Below, piece after piece: positions 6,515 to 13,845 of a stretch of 16,602 nucleotides of DNA. The stretch's first letter is position 1; each line of letters begins with the position of its first letter. Below the pieces are notes generated by a model. It had not been told where the DNA came from and did not search any database. It worked only from the letters and a program-made list of their open reading frames with translations. The stretch lies in assembly GCA_964545075.1 (NCBI GenBank), contig CAZJFS010000094.1, forward strand, positions 1 to 16,602, given 5' to 3'. Source of the stretch: DAOPXV01 sp035352535 (GTDB lineage: Bacteria; Muiribacteriota; UBA9980). The position numbers and the translations under genes are program-made.

Positions 6515-7030
6515 ATGAAAACCAAACTCGCTATTTTATTCTTCGGGTTATTGCTTTTATGTTCGATACCTCATGTTTATGCGGCTGAACAGATAAATTC
6601 AGCGGCCGGCAAAACAAATTCAGCGGCAAGCGAAGCGAGCGTGACACCCGCGGGCGCCACTTCGGAAGTTAGCTCTCAAAAATCAAATACCGGCGAAATA
6701 ATCGTATATTATTTTTATACGACGGCGCGCTGTCCATCCTGCCACAAAATTGAAACTTACACCAAAGATGCGATCCACAACACTTTTGCCGACGAATTGA
6801 AAAGCGGCCGCATGGTTTGGAAAATGCTCAATACCGACGAGGCCGCGAACGAACATTTTCTCGCGGATTATAAACTTATCACAAAATCGGTCGTTTTAGC
6901 GAACGCGAAAACCGGAACATGGAAAAACCTTGATAAAGTATGGGAACTGCTCGGAAACAAAGACGAGTTCGAAAAATATATAATAGAAGAAACAAGAGCA
7001 TTCTCAAAAGAAATAAATAAAGGAAAATAA
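6515..7030 (+). CDS. arsF: ArsF-like exported CXXC thioredoxin-fold protein
   Basis: This 171-aa protein has a signal peptide (residues 1-24, cleavage probably near VYAA), so it is extracytoplasmic. A low-complexity linker of A, S, T and N follows (about 25-60, with a near repeat INSAAGK/TNSAASE). A thioredoxin-like domain then carries TTARCPSCHKIE (C73, C76). The domain matches the family labelled ArsF (a nitroreductase-subunit name that may not describe its activity). It ends 1 nt before the ArsG-like start, so the two are coupled. Together they could act as a thiol relay across the membrane, ArsG being the membrane part (inference). Confidence 0.78.
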   Translation: MKTKLAILFFGLLLLCSIPHVYAAEQINSAAGKTNSAASEASVTPAGATSEVSSQKSNTGEIIVYYFYTTARCPSCHKIETYTKDAIHNTFADELKSGRMVWKMLNTDEAANEHFLADYKLITKSVVLANAKTGTWKNLDKVWELLGNKDEFEKYIIEETRAFSKEINKGK

Positions 7031-7031
7031 C

Positions 7032-7727
7032 ATGGAATTTTTCTTACAATCGTTTACCGCCGTATGGCTTGGAATATTGACCTCGATCAGCCCATGCCCT
7101 CTGGCGACAAATATCGCCGCAATCTCATTCATCGGAAAAAAAGTCAATAGCGGTTGGCACACGCTTCTTTCAGGAATAGCTTATATGTTCGGCCGAATGC
7201 TCGCTTACATAATAATAAGCGTTATTTTAGTCGCCGGTTTCACATCGGTGCCAACTATCGCCCAATTTCTACAAAAAAACATGAATAAAATGCTCGGCCC
7301 CATTTTAATCGTAGCCGGGCTGTTTTTACTCGGCTTGTTAAGCATGAATTTTTCCGGCAATCTTGCTGGCGAAGGCGTTAAAAAGTTCGCTGAAAAAAAC
7401 CACATGTCCGGCGCGACGCTGCTCGGCGTCTTATTCGCGCTTTCCTTCTGTCCGGTATCGGCGGCGTTATTCTTCGGAAGCCTTATTCCGCTTTCGATAA
7501 AATACGATTCGAATTTCATTTTCCCGTCGCTTTACGGAATAGGAACGGCTCTGCCGGTCGTTGCTTTCGCGATCATACTCGCTTTCAGCGCGAAAACGGT
7601 CGGCAAGGTTTTTAATAAAATTACGCAAATCGAATATTGGTCAAGGATGACAACCGGCATCGTATTTGAATTAGTAGGAGTTTACTTCACGTTTAAGTAT
7701 ATATTCAATTTCAATATTGAATTTTAA
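7032..7727 (+). CDS. arsG: ArsG-like permease, CcdA/DsbD-type membrane protein
   Basis: This 231-aa protein has six predicted membrane helices. Two membrane-embedded cysteines are placed as in CcdA/DsbD-beta: C22 in SISPCPLATNIAAISF and C140 in LSFCPVSAALFFG. CcdA relatives pass reducing equivalents across the membrane; ArsG members are described as efflux permeases for aromatic arsenicals. Either activity fits with the adjacent periplasmic CXXC protein and cytoplasmic CXXC protein. The ATG follows the ArsF-like stop by 1 nt. Its stop overlaps the convergent regulator gene by 3-4 nt, so no terminator fits between them. Confidence 0.82.
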   Translation: MEFFLQSFTAVWLGILTSISPCPLATNIAAISFIGKKVNSGWHTLLSGIAYMFGRMLAYIIISVILVAGFTSVPTIAQFLQKNMNKMLGPILIVAGLFLLGLLSMNFSGNLAGEGVKKFAEKNHMSGATLLGVLFALSFCPVSAALFFGSLIPLSIKYDSNFIFPSLYGIGTALPVVAFAIILAFSAKTVGKVFNKITQIEYWSRMTTGIVFELVGVYFTFKYIFNFNIEF

Positions 7728-8731
7728 ATTTTTACATTTATTCCGTATTCTCTGATTTTTCTCGATATCGTGTTTCTGTGCATCTTCAATTTTTCGGCGG
7801 CGCGCGATCGGTTTCCGGAAAACTCCAAGAGCGCGTTTTCAATCAGTTTTTTTTCATAATCGTCAACCGGCTTCAGCGCGGACTTTTCAGCATCGTTCGA
7901 ACAGGCGCCGCTTTGACATGCTCGCGCGCGGGAACACAGGTCGGATGGGAAGAATTGCGTTGTAATATATTTCGACTTTTCGAAAATTATAAGGCGTTCG
8001 ACAAGGTTTTTAACTTCCCTTATATTTCCCGGCCACGGATAATTTTCAAGGCATTCGAGGGCGTTTTTTTCAAAACCGAGTATGCTTTTATTATATTTTT
8101 TTGAAAATTTTTTCACGAAATATTCCATCAAAAGCGATAGATCGTCACGCCTTTCACGAAGCGGCGGGATTTTCAGTTCGACTACGTTGAGCCTGTAATA
8201 CAGGTCTTCACGAAATTGGCCGTTAGAAACCATTTTTTTCAAGTCTTTATTCGAAGCCGTGATCACCCTGAAATCGACTTTTACAGGCATATTTCCGCCA
8301 ATACGTAAAATTTCCTTTTCCTGAAGCGTCCTTAAAAGCTTGGGTTGAAGCGAAAGAGGAACTTCGGCGATTTCGTCAAGGAAAATCGTCCCCTTGTCAG
8401 CGAGTTCAAAAAGCCCCTTTTTCGCCTTTACGGCTCCTGTAAAAGCATGCGCTTCATATCCAAAAAGCTCGCTTTCAAATAAATTTTCCGGCAGCGCCAC
8501 GCAGTTTATTTTTAAAATCCGCTGTTTAGAACGCGCGCTATGTTTGTGAATATAATCGGCGATGACTTCTTTTCCCGTGCCGGATTCGCCGCCTATAAAG
8601 ATCGGAACATCCGTACAAGCCGACAGCCTGGCTAACTCGAGCACTTGTAAAAAGCCTTCGGATTTCCCTATTATTTTATCGTATTCATCTACAAGAAAAT
8701 TTTTTTCTATTTCATCGATTGATTTTTTCAT
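7724..8731 (-). CDS. Sigma-54-dependent transcriptional activator (AAA+ and Fis-type HTH, no sensor domain)
   Basis: This 335-aa enhancer-binding protein is counted from the ATG at 8731; a GTG at 8746 is an alternative. Only about 20 residues precede the AAA+ domain. Walker A is GGESGTGKE (47-55), the sigma-54 contact loop HAFTGA (95-100), and Walker B IFLDEIAEV (116-124). The arginine-finger region is FREDLYYRL and sensor II is WPGNIREVKNL. A Fis-type HTH lies at about 305-330. The loop's first Gly of the usual GAFTGA is His. A linker at 266-277 holds CX5CX4C (LCSRARACQSGAC), the only obvious candidate for signal sensing. It is convergent with and touching arsG, and three sigma-54 promoters lie nearby, so it is very probably their activator. 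Its own promoter is of sigma-70 type. Confidence 0.92.
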   Translation of the reverse strand: MKKSIDEIEKNFLVDEYDKIIGKSEGFLQVLELARLSACTDVPIFIGGESGTGKEVIADYIHKHSARSKQRILKINCVALPENLFESELFGYEAHAFTGAVKAKKGLFELADKGTIFLDEIAEVPLSLQPKLLRTLQEKEILRIGGNMPVKVDFRVITASNKDLKKMVSNGQFREDLYYRLNVVELKIPPLRERRDDLSLLMEYFVKKFSKKYNKSILGFEKNALECLENYPWPGNIREVKNLVERLIIFEKSKYITTQFFPSDLCSRARACQSGACSNDAEKSALKPVDDYEKKLIENALLEFSGNRSRAAEKLKMHRNTISRKIREYGINVKI

Positions 8732-8795
8732 ACATCGCTCAAACACAATTCAAAAATACGGCCGTTGCTCACGTTTTAATAATTTCTTCTAAAAA

Positions 8796-8824
8796 ATTAT
8801 ACCCGATAACGCTTTAAAATGCAA
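8796..8824 (-). promoter_or_regulatory. Sigma-70 promoter of the sigma-54 activator gene
   Basis: The minus strand has TTGCAT (8824-8819), a 17-nt spacer and TATAAT (8801-8796). The start would be near 8789, giving a leader of about 58 nt before the ATG at 8731. The activator thus seems to be made independently of sigma-54. Confidence 0.7.
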
Positions 8825-8916
8825 GCATAATTATAATGCGCGCAGGCGCCGGGCGTCGGAACCGGCCGGATGGCAATTCATGGAAAAGCAGTTTTTAAAT
8901 TTTATTTAAAAAATAT

Positions 8917-8945
8917 TTGATTTCAATCCATGAACATGATATAAT
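8917..8945 (+). promoter_or_regulatory. Sigma-70 promoter upstream of the XRE/antiporter genes
   Basis: TTGATT (8917-8922), a 17-nt spacer and a perfect TATAAT (8940-8945). The predicted start near 8952 lies about 197 nt before the first gene. Confidence 0.7.
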
Positions 8946-8951
8946 TATTAA

Positions 8952-9148
8952 TGAAACTTAACATTTATTAACTCTCGGTTAAAAAACGAAGAAATATGAA
9001 AAAAAATTTATTTACCCAGCCATTCATAATCCGGAAATTACAAAAGGAACCAGTAAAATCATATTTTCTTTTTCCGCGCCCGGGTTCATAAAATTACATT
9101 AAAATATAAGTTTCACTAAAATTTTGAAATCGAACAAAGGAGAACAAA
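8952..9148 (+). other. Long untranslated leader before the 57-aa gene
   Basis: The gene-free stretch 8732-9148 holds the two promoters facing away from each other, a short GC-rich patch at 8838-8874, and this leader. No terminator-like hairpin or riboswitch I can name was seen. A 31-codon ORF from the ATG at 8996 has no good ribosome site. A cis-regulatory RNA is possible but unproven. Confidence 0.35.
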
Positions 9149-9322
9149 ATGAAAGAAAAAAATAAGGAACAAAATAATACCGACGAACAAAGCCAAAACG
9201 AAGTCAAAGATAATAATGGAAATCCCCTCAAGTCTTCAAGCGGCCCTAATATCGACAGACTTGTTGTCGCTGTAGGTATTTGTGTAACATTGCTTATTAT
9301 CGCCAAATTAATAGGATTGTGA
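9149..9322 (+). CDS. Small single-pass membrane protein, 57 aa
   Basis: The ATG at 9149 has AAAGGAG 7 nt upstream. The protein has a hydrophilic, Asn/Gln/Lys/Glu-rich N-terminal half (residues 1-36), then one transmembrane helix (LVVAVGICVTLLIIAKLIGL) to the end. Its TGA is 5 nt before the ATG of the XRE regulator, so the two are probably co-transcribed. I do not recognise a family. The position suggests an accessory or signalling partner of the regulator or antiporter that follows (inference). Confidence 0.7.
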   Translation: MKEKNKEQNNTDEQSQNEVKDNNGNPLKSSSGPNIDRLVVAVGICVTLLIIAKLIGL

Positions 9323-9327
9323 CAAAT

Positions 9328-9882
9328 ATGGATATAGGTTTTTTTCTAAAAAAAATCAGAAATGAAAGGAAATGTACGCTTAAGGACGTTGCCGACGGCA
9401 TTAATCTAACGCCAAGTCTTGTTTCACAAATTGAAAACGGAAAAACATCTCCGTCTTTAAATTCTCTGGATGCCCTTTTAAAATACTATAAAATCAGCCT
9501 TTCAGACTTTTTCAAACAAGTGGAGCAAAAAGATTATATTTATGTTTCTAAAACCGAAATTGAAACGATTAAAAATGAAATTACCGGAGTATATTTATCA
9601 CTGCTGGCGTCTAAACTTCAAAACAACTCCATAGAATCATACATTGTCGAGTTGCTTCCAACCGTCAAAATTGACGTAGTAATTACAACTTTTAAAAAGC
9701 AGGGTGAAAGGCTGATTTACATTTTGAACGGATCGGCGGAAATATCGCTCGATAATGAAAAATTACTTATGAACAAGGGCGATTCGTTAAATTTTAAATC
9801 ATATGTAAAATGTTCTATATTTAACGCTTCATCGATCGATTTTTGTAAACTATTGATTTCAGGAACTCCTAACATATTCTAA
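9328..9882 (+). CDS. XRE-family regulator with C-terminal cupin domain (copy 1)
   Basis: This 184-aa cytoplasmic DNA-binding protein has an N-terminal HTH (residues about 6-60: LKDVADGINLTPSLVSQIENGKTSPSL). A small beta-barrel cupin domain follows from about residue 110, with weak metal-ligand conservation. I use the ATG at 9328 because the HTH begins there; an upstream in-frame start at 9280 would overlap the 57-aa gene. It is a clear paralogue of the protein at 13846, sharing for example SLLASKL versus TLLASKL and QVEQKDYI in both. It directly precedes the NhaD-like antiporter and probably controls this unit. The signal is unknown. Confidence 0.87.
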   Translation: MDIGFFLKKIRNERKCTLKDVADGINLTPSLVSQIENGKTSPSLNSLDALLKYYKISLSDFFKQVEQKDYIYVSKTEIETIKNEITGVYLSLLASKLQNNSIESYIVELLPTVKIDVVITTFKKQGERLIYILNGSAEISLDNEKLLMNKGDSLNFKSYVKCSIFNASSIDFCKLLISGTPNIF

Positions 9883-9907
9883 ATTTATATGTTTAATGGG
9901 GGGAATA

Positions 9908-11197
9908 TTGGCAGACATTTATATAATAATTCCATTTATGTTCTTATTACTTTCAATCGCTTTAATGCCATTACTTAACAAGCATTTCTGGGAAAGGAAA
10001 TATCATTGGTTTTCATTTATTTCAGGCGTCATCGTTATTTTATACTACCTCGTTTTTCTTAATAATTTCCATAGAGTAATCGAAACATTCCATGAATACT
10101 TTTCCTTTATATGCCTTATAGGAAGCCTTTATATCGTTACAGGTGGAATATTAATAAAATTCGGTAATAAAGGCGGCCCGCTTGTCAATTCAACGATATT
10201 GCTTATAGGCTCCGTCCTTTCTAATCTTATCGGAACCACCGGCGCATCCATGTTGTTAATCAGGCCTTTTATTCAAATTAATAAAGAAAGATTGCAGGGT
10301 TACCTTATTGTATTTTTTATTTTTACCGTCAGCAATATTGGCGGCGCACTCACTCCTATCGGTGATCCGCCATTATTTTTAGGATTTTTAAAAGGCGTGC
10401 CATTTTTCTGGGTTCTTGAAAAAAATTACCATATATGGATTATGACCATTTCAATAATCATAACAATTTTTTTCATAGTCGATTTTTATTATTATAACCA
10501 AGAAAAACATTACGCTCCTCACAAAAAAAATGTTGAGAAAAATATTGATTATCTGGACGATGACCTTCCGATAGCTATTCAAATATATGGATTTTCTAAT
10601 GTAATGTTACTGTCTGTAATAATTGTTTCAGTATTTTGGCCATCCCCTTATCGTGAAATTGTAATGATATTATCTTCAATTGCTTCAATGAAAATCACTC
10701 CTCAAAAATTGAGAGTTAAAAATGAATTTAATTTTGAGCCTGTTAAAGAAGTCGCAATTTTATTTGCTGGAATTTTCGCAACAATGATTCCCGCTTTAGA
10801 TTGGCTTTCATTAAATTCAAAACAACTCGGAGTATCTACTGCCGAAAGCTATTATTGGGCGACGGGATTTCTATCTAGTTTTTTGGATAATGCGCCGACA
10901 TATTTGAATTTTTTTACGATCGCGGTATGCTCACAGGTTACTGAAAATCCGGGCTTAACAGCCCCAAATATTCAATCATTTATTGTCGCGAATCCTAAAA
11001 TTCTTTCGGCTATTTCAATGGGTGCAGTGTTTTTTGGGGCATGCACATACATTGGAAATGGTCCGAACTTCATGGTTAAAAGCATCGCCGAACAATCAGG
11101 AATTAAAATGCCTGATTTTATTAGATATATTGTGTTTTATGTATTTCCTTTTTTATTACCGACTTTAACACTCGTTTGGTATATCCATTACAAATGA
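9908..11197 (+). CDS. NhaD/ArsB-superfamily sodium:proton antiporter-like permease
   Basis: This 429-aa polytopic membrane protein (about 11 helices) belongs to the ion-transporter superfamily that includes NhaD, ArsB and CitM. Family-typical stretches are LIGTTGASMLLIRP, SNIGGALTPIGDPPLFLGF (GDPP near residue 154), FLDNAPTY and GACTYIGNGPNFMVKS. A TTG at 9908 has GGGGGG 4-9 nt upstream. The ATG at 9896 would have that same run inside its coding region and no ribosome site, so TTG is preferred. It lies 25 nt after the XRE regulator. Na+/H+ exchange is the best guess; a carboxylate or metalloid substrate cannot be ruled out. Confidence 0.82.
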   Translation: MADIYIIIPFMFLLLSIALMPLLNKHFWERKYHWFSFISGVIVILYYLVFLNNFHRVIETFHEYFSFICLIGSLYIVTGGILIKFGNKGGPLVNSTILLIGSVLSNLIGTTGASMLLIRPFIQINKERLQGYLIVFFIFTVSNIGGALTPIGDPPLFLGFLKGVPFFWVLEKNYHIWIMTISIIITIFFIVDFYYYNQEKHYAPHKKNVEKNIDYLDDDLPIAIQIYGFSNVMLLSVIIVSVFWPSPYREIVMILSSIASMKITPQKLRVKNEFNFEPVKEVAILFAGIFATMIPALDWLSLNSKQLGVSTAESYYWATGFLSSFLDNAPTYLNFFTIAVCSQVTENPGLTAPNIQSFIVANPKILSAISMGAVFFGACTYIGNGPNFMVKSIAEQSGIKMPDFIRYIVFYVFPFLLPTLTLVWYIHYK

Positions 11198-11218
11198 ACA
11201 ATATTTTCTGGAGGGCCT

Positions 11219-11918
11219 ATGGTAAGCGTTATCATACCAGTTCTAAACGAAGAAAGAACAATTACCGGTCTCGAAAAATGAAATAATCGTATATCTCGAC
11301 GGAGACATAGAGAACTATGCAAATGATGAGGTTTCACGGGCAATATTAAAAAGAGCTAAAAATAAAATGAATTTCACTCTCGATGATCTCGGATCTTTTT
11401 CCGTTGTCGGTGAGCAACTTGATAATTCAATGCGCGAATGTGTCAAAACACTTGTTAAAATTGTTATATTCGATATGGATAATACACTTGCGGAAGCAGT
11501 GATAAAGGAATTTAAAAAACGCGGATACATAGTCAGTATCATTAGCGACAGCTATGATATGGTTGTTAACTGCCTGAAAAACAAATTAAATCTTGGTTTC
11601 GCGCTTACCGACAAGCTAGAGTTCGTATATAGCGTCGCTACCGGTAAAGTCTCAATCCCTATCACGTTCGTTCATTCTCCGGAAAGTCACTGTACACATT
11701 CAGTATGCAAAGGAAACGCAGTTACTGCGACCGCGACAAAACACAACGGCGCGCTTTATAACACCATAGCTGTCGGGGATGGGGATAATGACATCTGCAT
11801 GTTTCGAAATATCGATGTAGGCGTGGCGTTTTGCGTGGCCAATCCATTACTCAAATCAATATCGGGCTTTGAGATAAATGAAAAAAGGTTCGCTAAATTA
11901 TTAGAATTCGAAAATTAA
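11219..11918 (+). pseudogene. Decayed GT2-HAD fusion gene (several internal deletions)
   Basis: A GGAGG and ATG (11219) open a glycosyltransferase family 2 N-terminus (MVSVIIPVLNEERTITG) that stops after 20 codons at TGA 11279. From 11280 another frame stays open to 11918. It encodes the GT2 nucleotide-binding stretch EIIVYLDGDIENY, then jumps to HAD motif I (KIVIFDMDNTL). After only about 20 residues it reaches motif II (IISDSYD), where the cap domain (roughly 80 residues in cap-bearing HADs) should be. The HAD end is intact (CKGNAV, then AVGDGDNDICM). So the protein lacks most of the glycosyltransferase and the HAD cap. An intact parent would resemble glucosyl-3-phosphoglycerate synthase plus phosphatase types; the exact substrate is unknown. 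The 183-aa frame from the ATG at 11367 could still be translated but is unlikely to be a working phosphatase. Confidence 0.78.
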
Positions 11919-11930
11919 GGAGAATTTGTA

Positions 11931-12047
11931 ATGACTACCACGGGTTGGATTTTCATGATAACCTCATGGACTGTAATAGTTTCACTTGTAGTTTTTTGTT
12001 ATCACAAAACATTAGCTATTCAGGACAAAAAAAAGAAAGAAAAATAA
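11931..12047 (+). CDS. Small single-pass membrane protein upstream of CstA, 38 aa
   Basis: The ATG at 11931 has AAGGAG 8 nt upstream, overlapping the end of the decayed HAD gene. The protein is MTTTGWIFMITSWT followed by one transmembrane helix ending at FCYHKTL and a strongly basic tail (DKKKKEK). Short proteins with this GWxFMxxSW start are typical companions of transporters, so a CstA subunit is a reasonable guess. It is not YbdD, the known cytoplasmic CstA partner. Translation itself is supported only by the ribosome site and composition. Confidence 0.6.
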   Translation: MTTTGWIFMITSWTVIVSLVVFCYHKTLAIQDKKKKEK

Positions 12048-12224
12048 AAATGGCTTTAAAGACTGACTTGAAATTCAAAAATTATATTCTGTCGAACATT
12101 TCATGCGATACTTTACGGTTTCATAATGGATGGTTTATTTACGTGAGTATATCTCAAAGGGGGCCATGAACATAAAGATGAACTTGTGGCCAAGCACCTA
12201 AAATGAACAAAGGAGTATATAATT

Positions 12225-13637
12225 ATGTTCACTTTTTTTTCGTGTGTTTTGTTTTTAATCGCAGGATATTTTATTTATGGAACTGTCATCGAAAAAGTTT
12301 TCGGAATGAATCCCGCCGCTAAAACTCCAGCCATTACTATGACTGATGGCGTTGACTTTGTACCTATGGAATGGTGGCGCATATTTTTAATTCAGTTTTT
12401 AAATATTGCCGGACTTGGCCCGATCTTCGGAGCGGTCGCCGGAGCAATGTGGGGTCCGGCGGCATTTTTATGGATAACTCTTGGCTGCGTATTCATTGGT
12501 GCTACACATGATTATCTTTCTGGAATGCTTTCAATTCAGAATGGCGGCGCGAGCATATCTGAAGTTATAGGATGCTACCTTGGCAATTTTGTTAAACAGA
12601 TCATGAGATGCTTTTCAGTTATTTTACTTATACTGGTTGGCGCAGTTTTTATAACAGGTCCGGCAAAAATTCTCGAAGGATTGCAACTCGGACTTACTTA
12701 TAACCACTGGGCTATCATAATTTTTATTTACTATATTCTTGCCACAATGCTTCCGATAGATCAACTAATAGGTAGAATTTATCCTGTTTTTGGCTTTGCA
12801 CTTCTTTTTATGGCTGTCGGAATTTCAAGCGCTATTATTTATCAGGGATATCCTTCAGTTGAGTTTTCACTGACCAATTTTCATAATCAAGCGGATAAAT
12901 TTCCTATACTTCCTTTGCTTTTTATAACAATAGCGTGCGGCGCCGTTTCTGGTTTTCATGCTACACAGTCGCCAATGATGGCACGTTGCTTAAAAAGCGA
13001 GACACTTGGCAAACGAGTGTTTTTCGGCGCTATGATTTGTGAAGGCATAGTCGCAATGATATGGGCTTATGCCAGTCTTTCCTTTTTCGGAGGCGCGGAA
13101 AAATTAAACGCTGTAATACTTGAGCATAACGGCAACGCCGCCTGGGTCGTAAACAACATATCAAATACGCTTCTTGGAAAATTCGGCGGAATGCTTGCAT
13201 TGCTCGGTGTTGTGGCAGCTCCGATAACTTCAGGGGACACGGCTTTTAGAAGTGCCAGACTGACCGTCGCGGATATGATTAACTATAAGCAGGAGAAGAT
13301 AATAAACCGACTTTATATAAGTATCCCCCTATTTGTGCTCGGCTACGGACTGACCCTGATTAGTTTTGACATTATATGGCGCTATTTCGCATGGTCAAAT
13401 CAAACTCTCGCGGTTATGGTTTTATGGACAGGTGCGGCATATCTTATGAAAAACGGTAAATTTCATTGGGTTGCCACTATTCCAGCGATATTTATGACAA
13501 TAGTCTGCTCCAGTTATATTCTATACGCCAAAGAAGGCCTCGCACTCAATATAAATATAGCTTCCGAAATCACAATTGTTTTTACAACATTATTGACAAC
13601 GCTCTTTTTTATTAAAAACAAAAAAGTAAAATCATAA
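12225..13637 (+). CDS. cstA: Carbon starvation protein CstA-like peptide/pyruvate transporter
   Basis: This 470-aa protein has about 12-13 membrane helices. Diagnostic CstA stretches are FVPMEWWRIFLIQFLNIAGL, GPIFGAVAGAMWGP, GATHDYLSGMLS, SGFHATQSPMMARC and ITSGDTAFRSARL. It is the short form of the family; E. coli CstA is about 700 aa and the missing part is C-terminal. The ATG has AAAGGAG 11 nt upstream. CstA relatives take up peptides or pyruvate, which cannot be told apart here. The 177-nt gap before it (12048-12224) has no convincing gene, only a weak 5-bp hairpin (GGCCA/TGGCC) near 12160-12195. Confidence 0.92.
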   Translation: MFTFFSCVLFLIAGYFIYGTVIEKVFGMNPAAKTPAITMTDGVDFVPMEWWRIFLIQFLNIAGLGPIFGAVAGAMWGPAAFLWITLGCVFIGATHDYLSGMLSIQNGGASISEVIGCYLGNFVKQIMRCFSVILLILVGAVFITGPAKILEGLQLGLTYNHWAIIIFIYYILATMLPIDQLIGRIYPVFGFALLFMAVGISSAIIYQGYPSVEFSLTNFHNQADKFPILPLLFITIACGAVSGFHATQSPMMARCLKSETLGKRVFFGAMICEGIVAMIWAYASLSFFGGAEKLNAVILEHNGNAAWVVNNISNTLLGKFGGMLALLGVVAAPITSGDTAFRSARLTVADMINYKQEKIINRLYISIPLFVLGYGLTLISFDIIWRYFAWSNQTLAVMVLWTGAAYLMKNGKFHWVATIPAIFMTIVCSSYILYAKEGLALNINIASEITIVFTTLLTTLFFIKNKKVKS

Positions 13638-13663
13638 TTAAATTGAATAATGAGTCATGTTCT

Positions 13664-13684
13664 TTTATTAAAATTATTTTAATA
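13664..13684. repeat. Perfect 21-bp AT-only palindrome after cstA
   Basis: TTATTAAAAT-T-ATTTTAATAA is a perfect 10-bp inverted repeat with a 1-nt centre, 27 nt after the cstA stop and about 110 bp before the second XRE promoter. It lacks the GC stem of a normal terminator and the loop is too short. It is more likely an operator or simply AT-rich chance. Confidence 0.4.
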
Positions 13685-13772
13685 ATTGACGTAATTCGTT
13701 CGAGCTTTCTTTCTAAAAAAGCATAATAACATTGTATTCATTAATACTTAAATAATTACAATATAATTAATA

Positions 13773-13801
13773 TTGACTTATTTATGTGAAAAAAGTATAA
13801 T
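13773..13801 (+). promoter_or_regulatory. Sigma-70 promoter of the second XRE/antiporter unit
   Basis: TTGACT (13773-13778), a 17-nt spacer and a perfect TATAAT (13796-13801) make this the best sigma-70 match in the window. The start near 13808 leaves a 38-nt leader to the TTG at 13846. Confidence 0.85.
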
Positions 13802-13845
13802 TAATTCAAATTTTATTTAAAATTAATTAAATTCGGAGATGAAAA

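Noticed and set aside
8996..9091. A 31-codon ORF in the long leader (MKKNLFTQPF...).
   Set aside because: Poor ribosome site, no recognisable features; kept only as a remark on the leader.
9896..9907. ATG at 9896 as the antiporter start.
   Set aside because: The G-run that best fits a ribosome site lies inside this start; TTG at 9908 is correctly spaced.
12050..12169. A 39-codon ORF between the 38-aa gene and cstA (MALKTDLKF...).
   Set aside because: No ribosome site and no membrane or domain signal; the end in another frame (GGHEHKDELVAKHLK) is also unsupported.
13664..13684. The AT-only palindrome as the cstA terminator.
   Set aside because: A 1-nt centre and no GC pairs do not make an RNA terminator stem of the usual kind.
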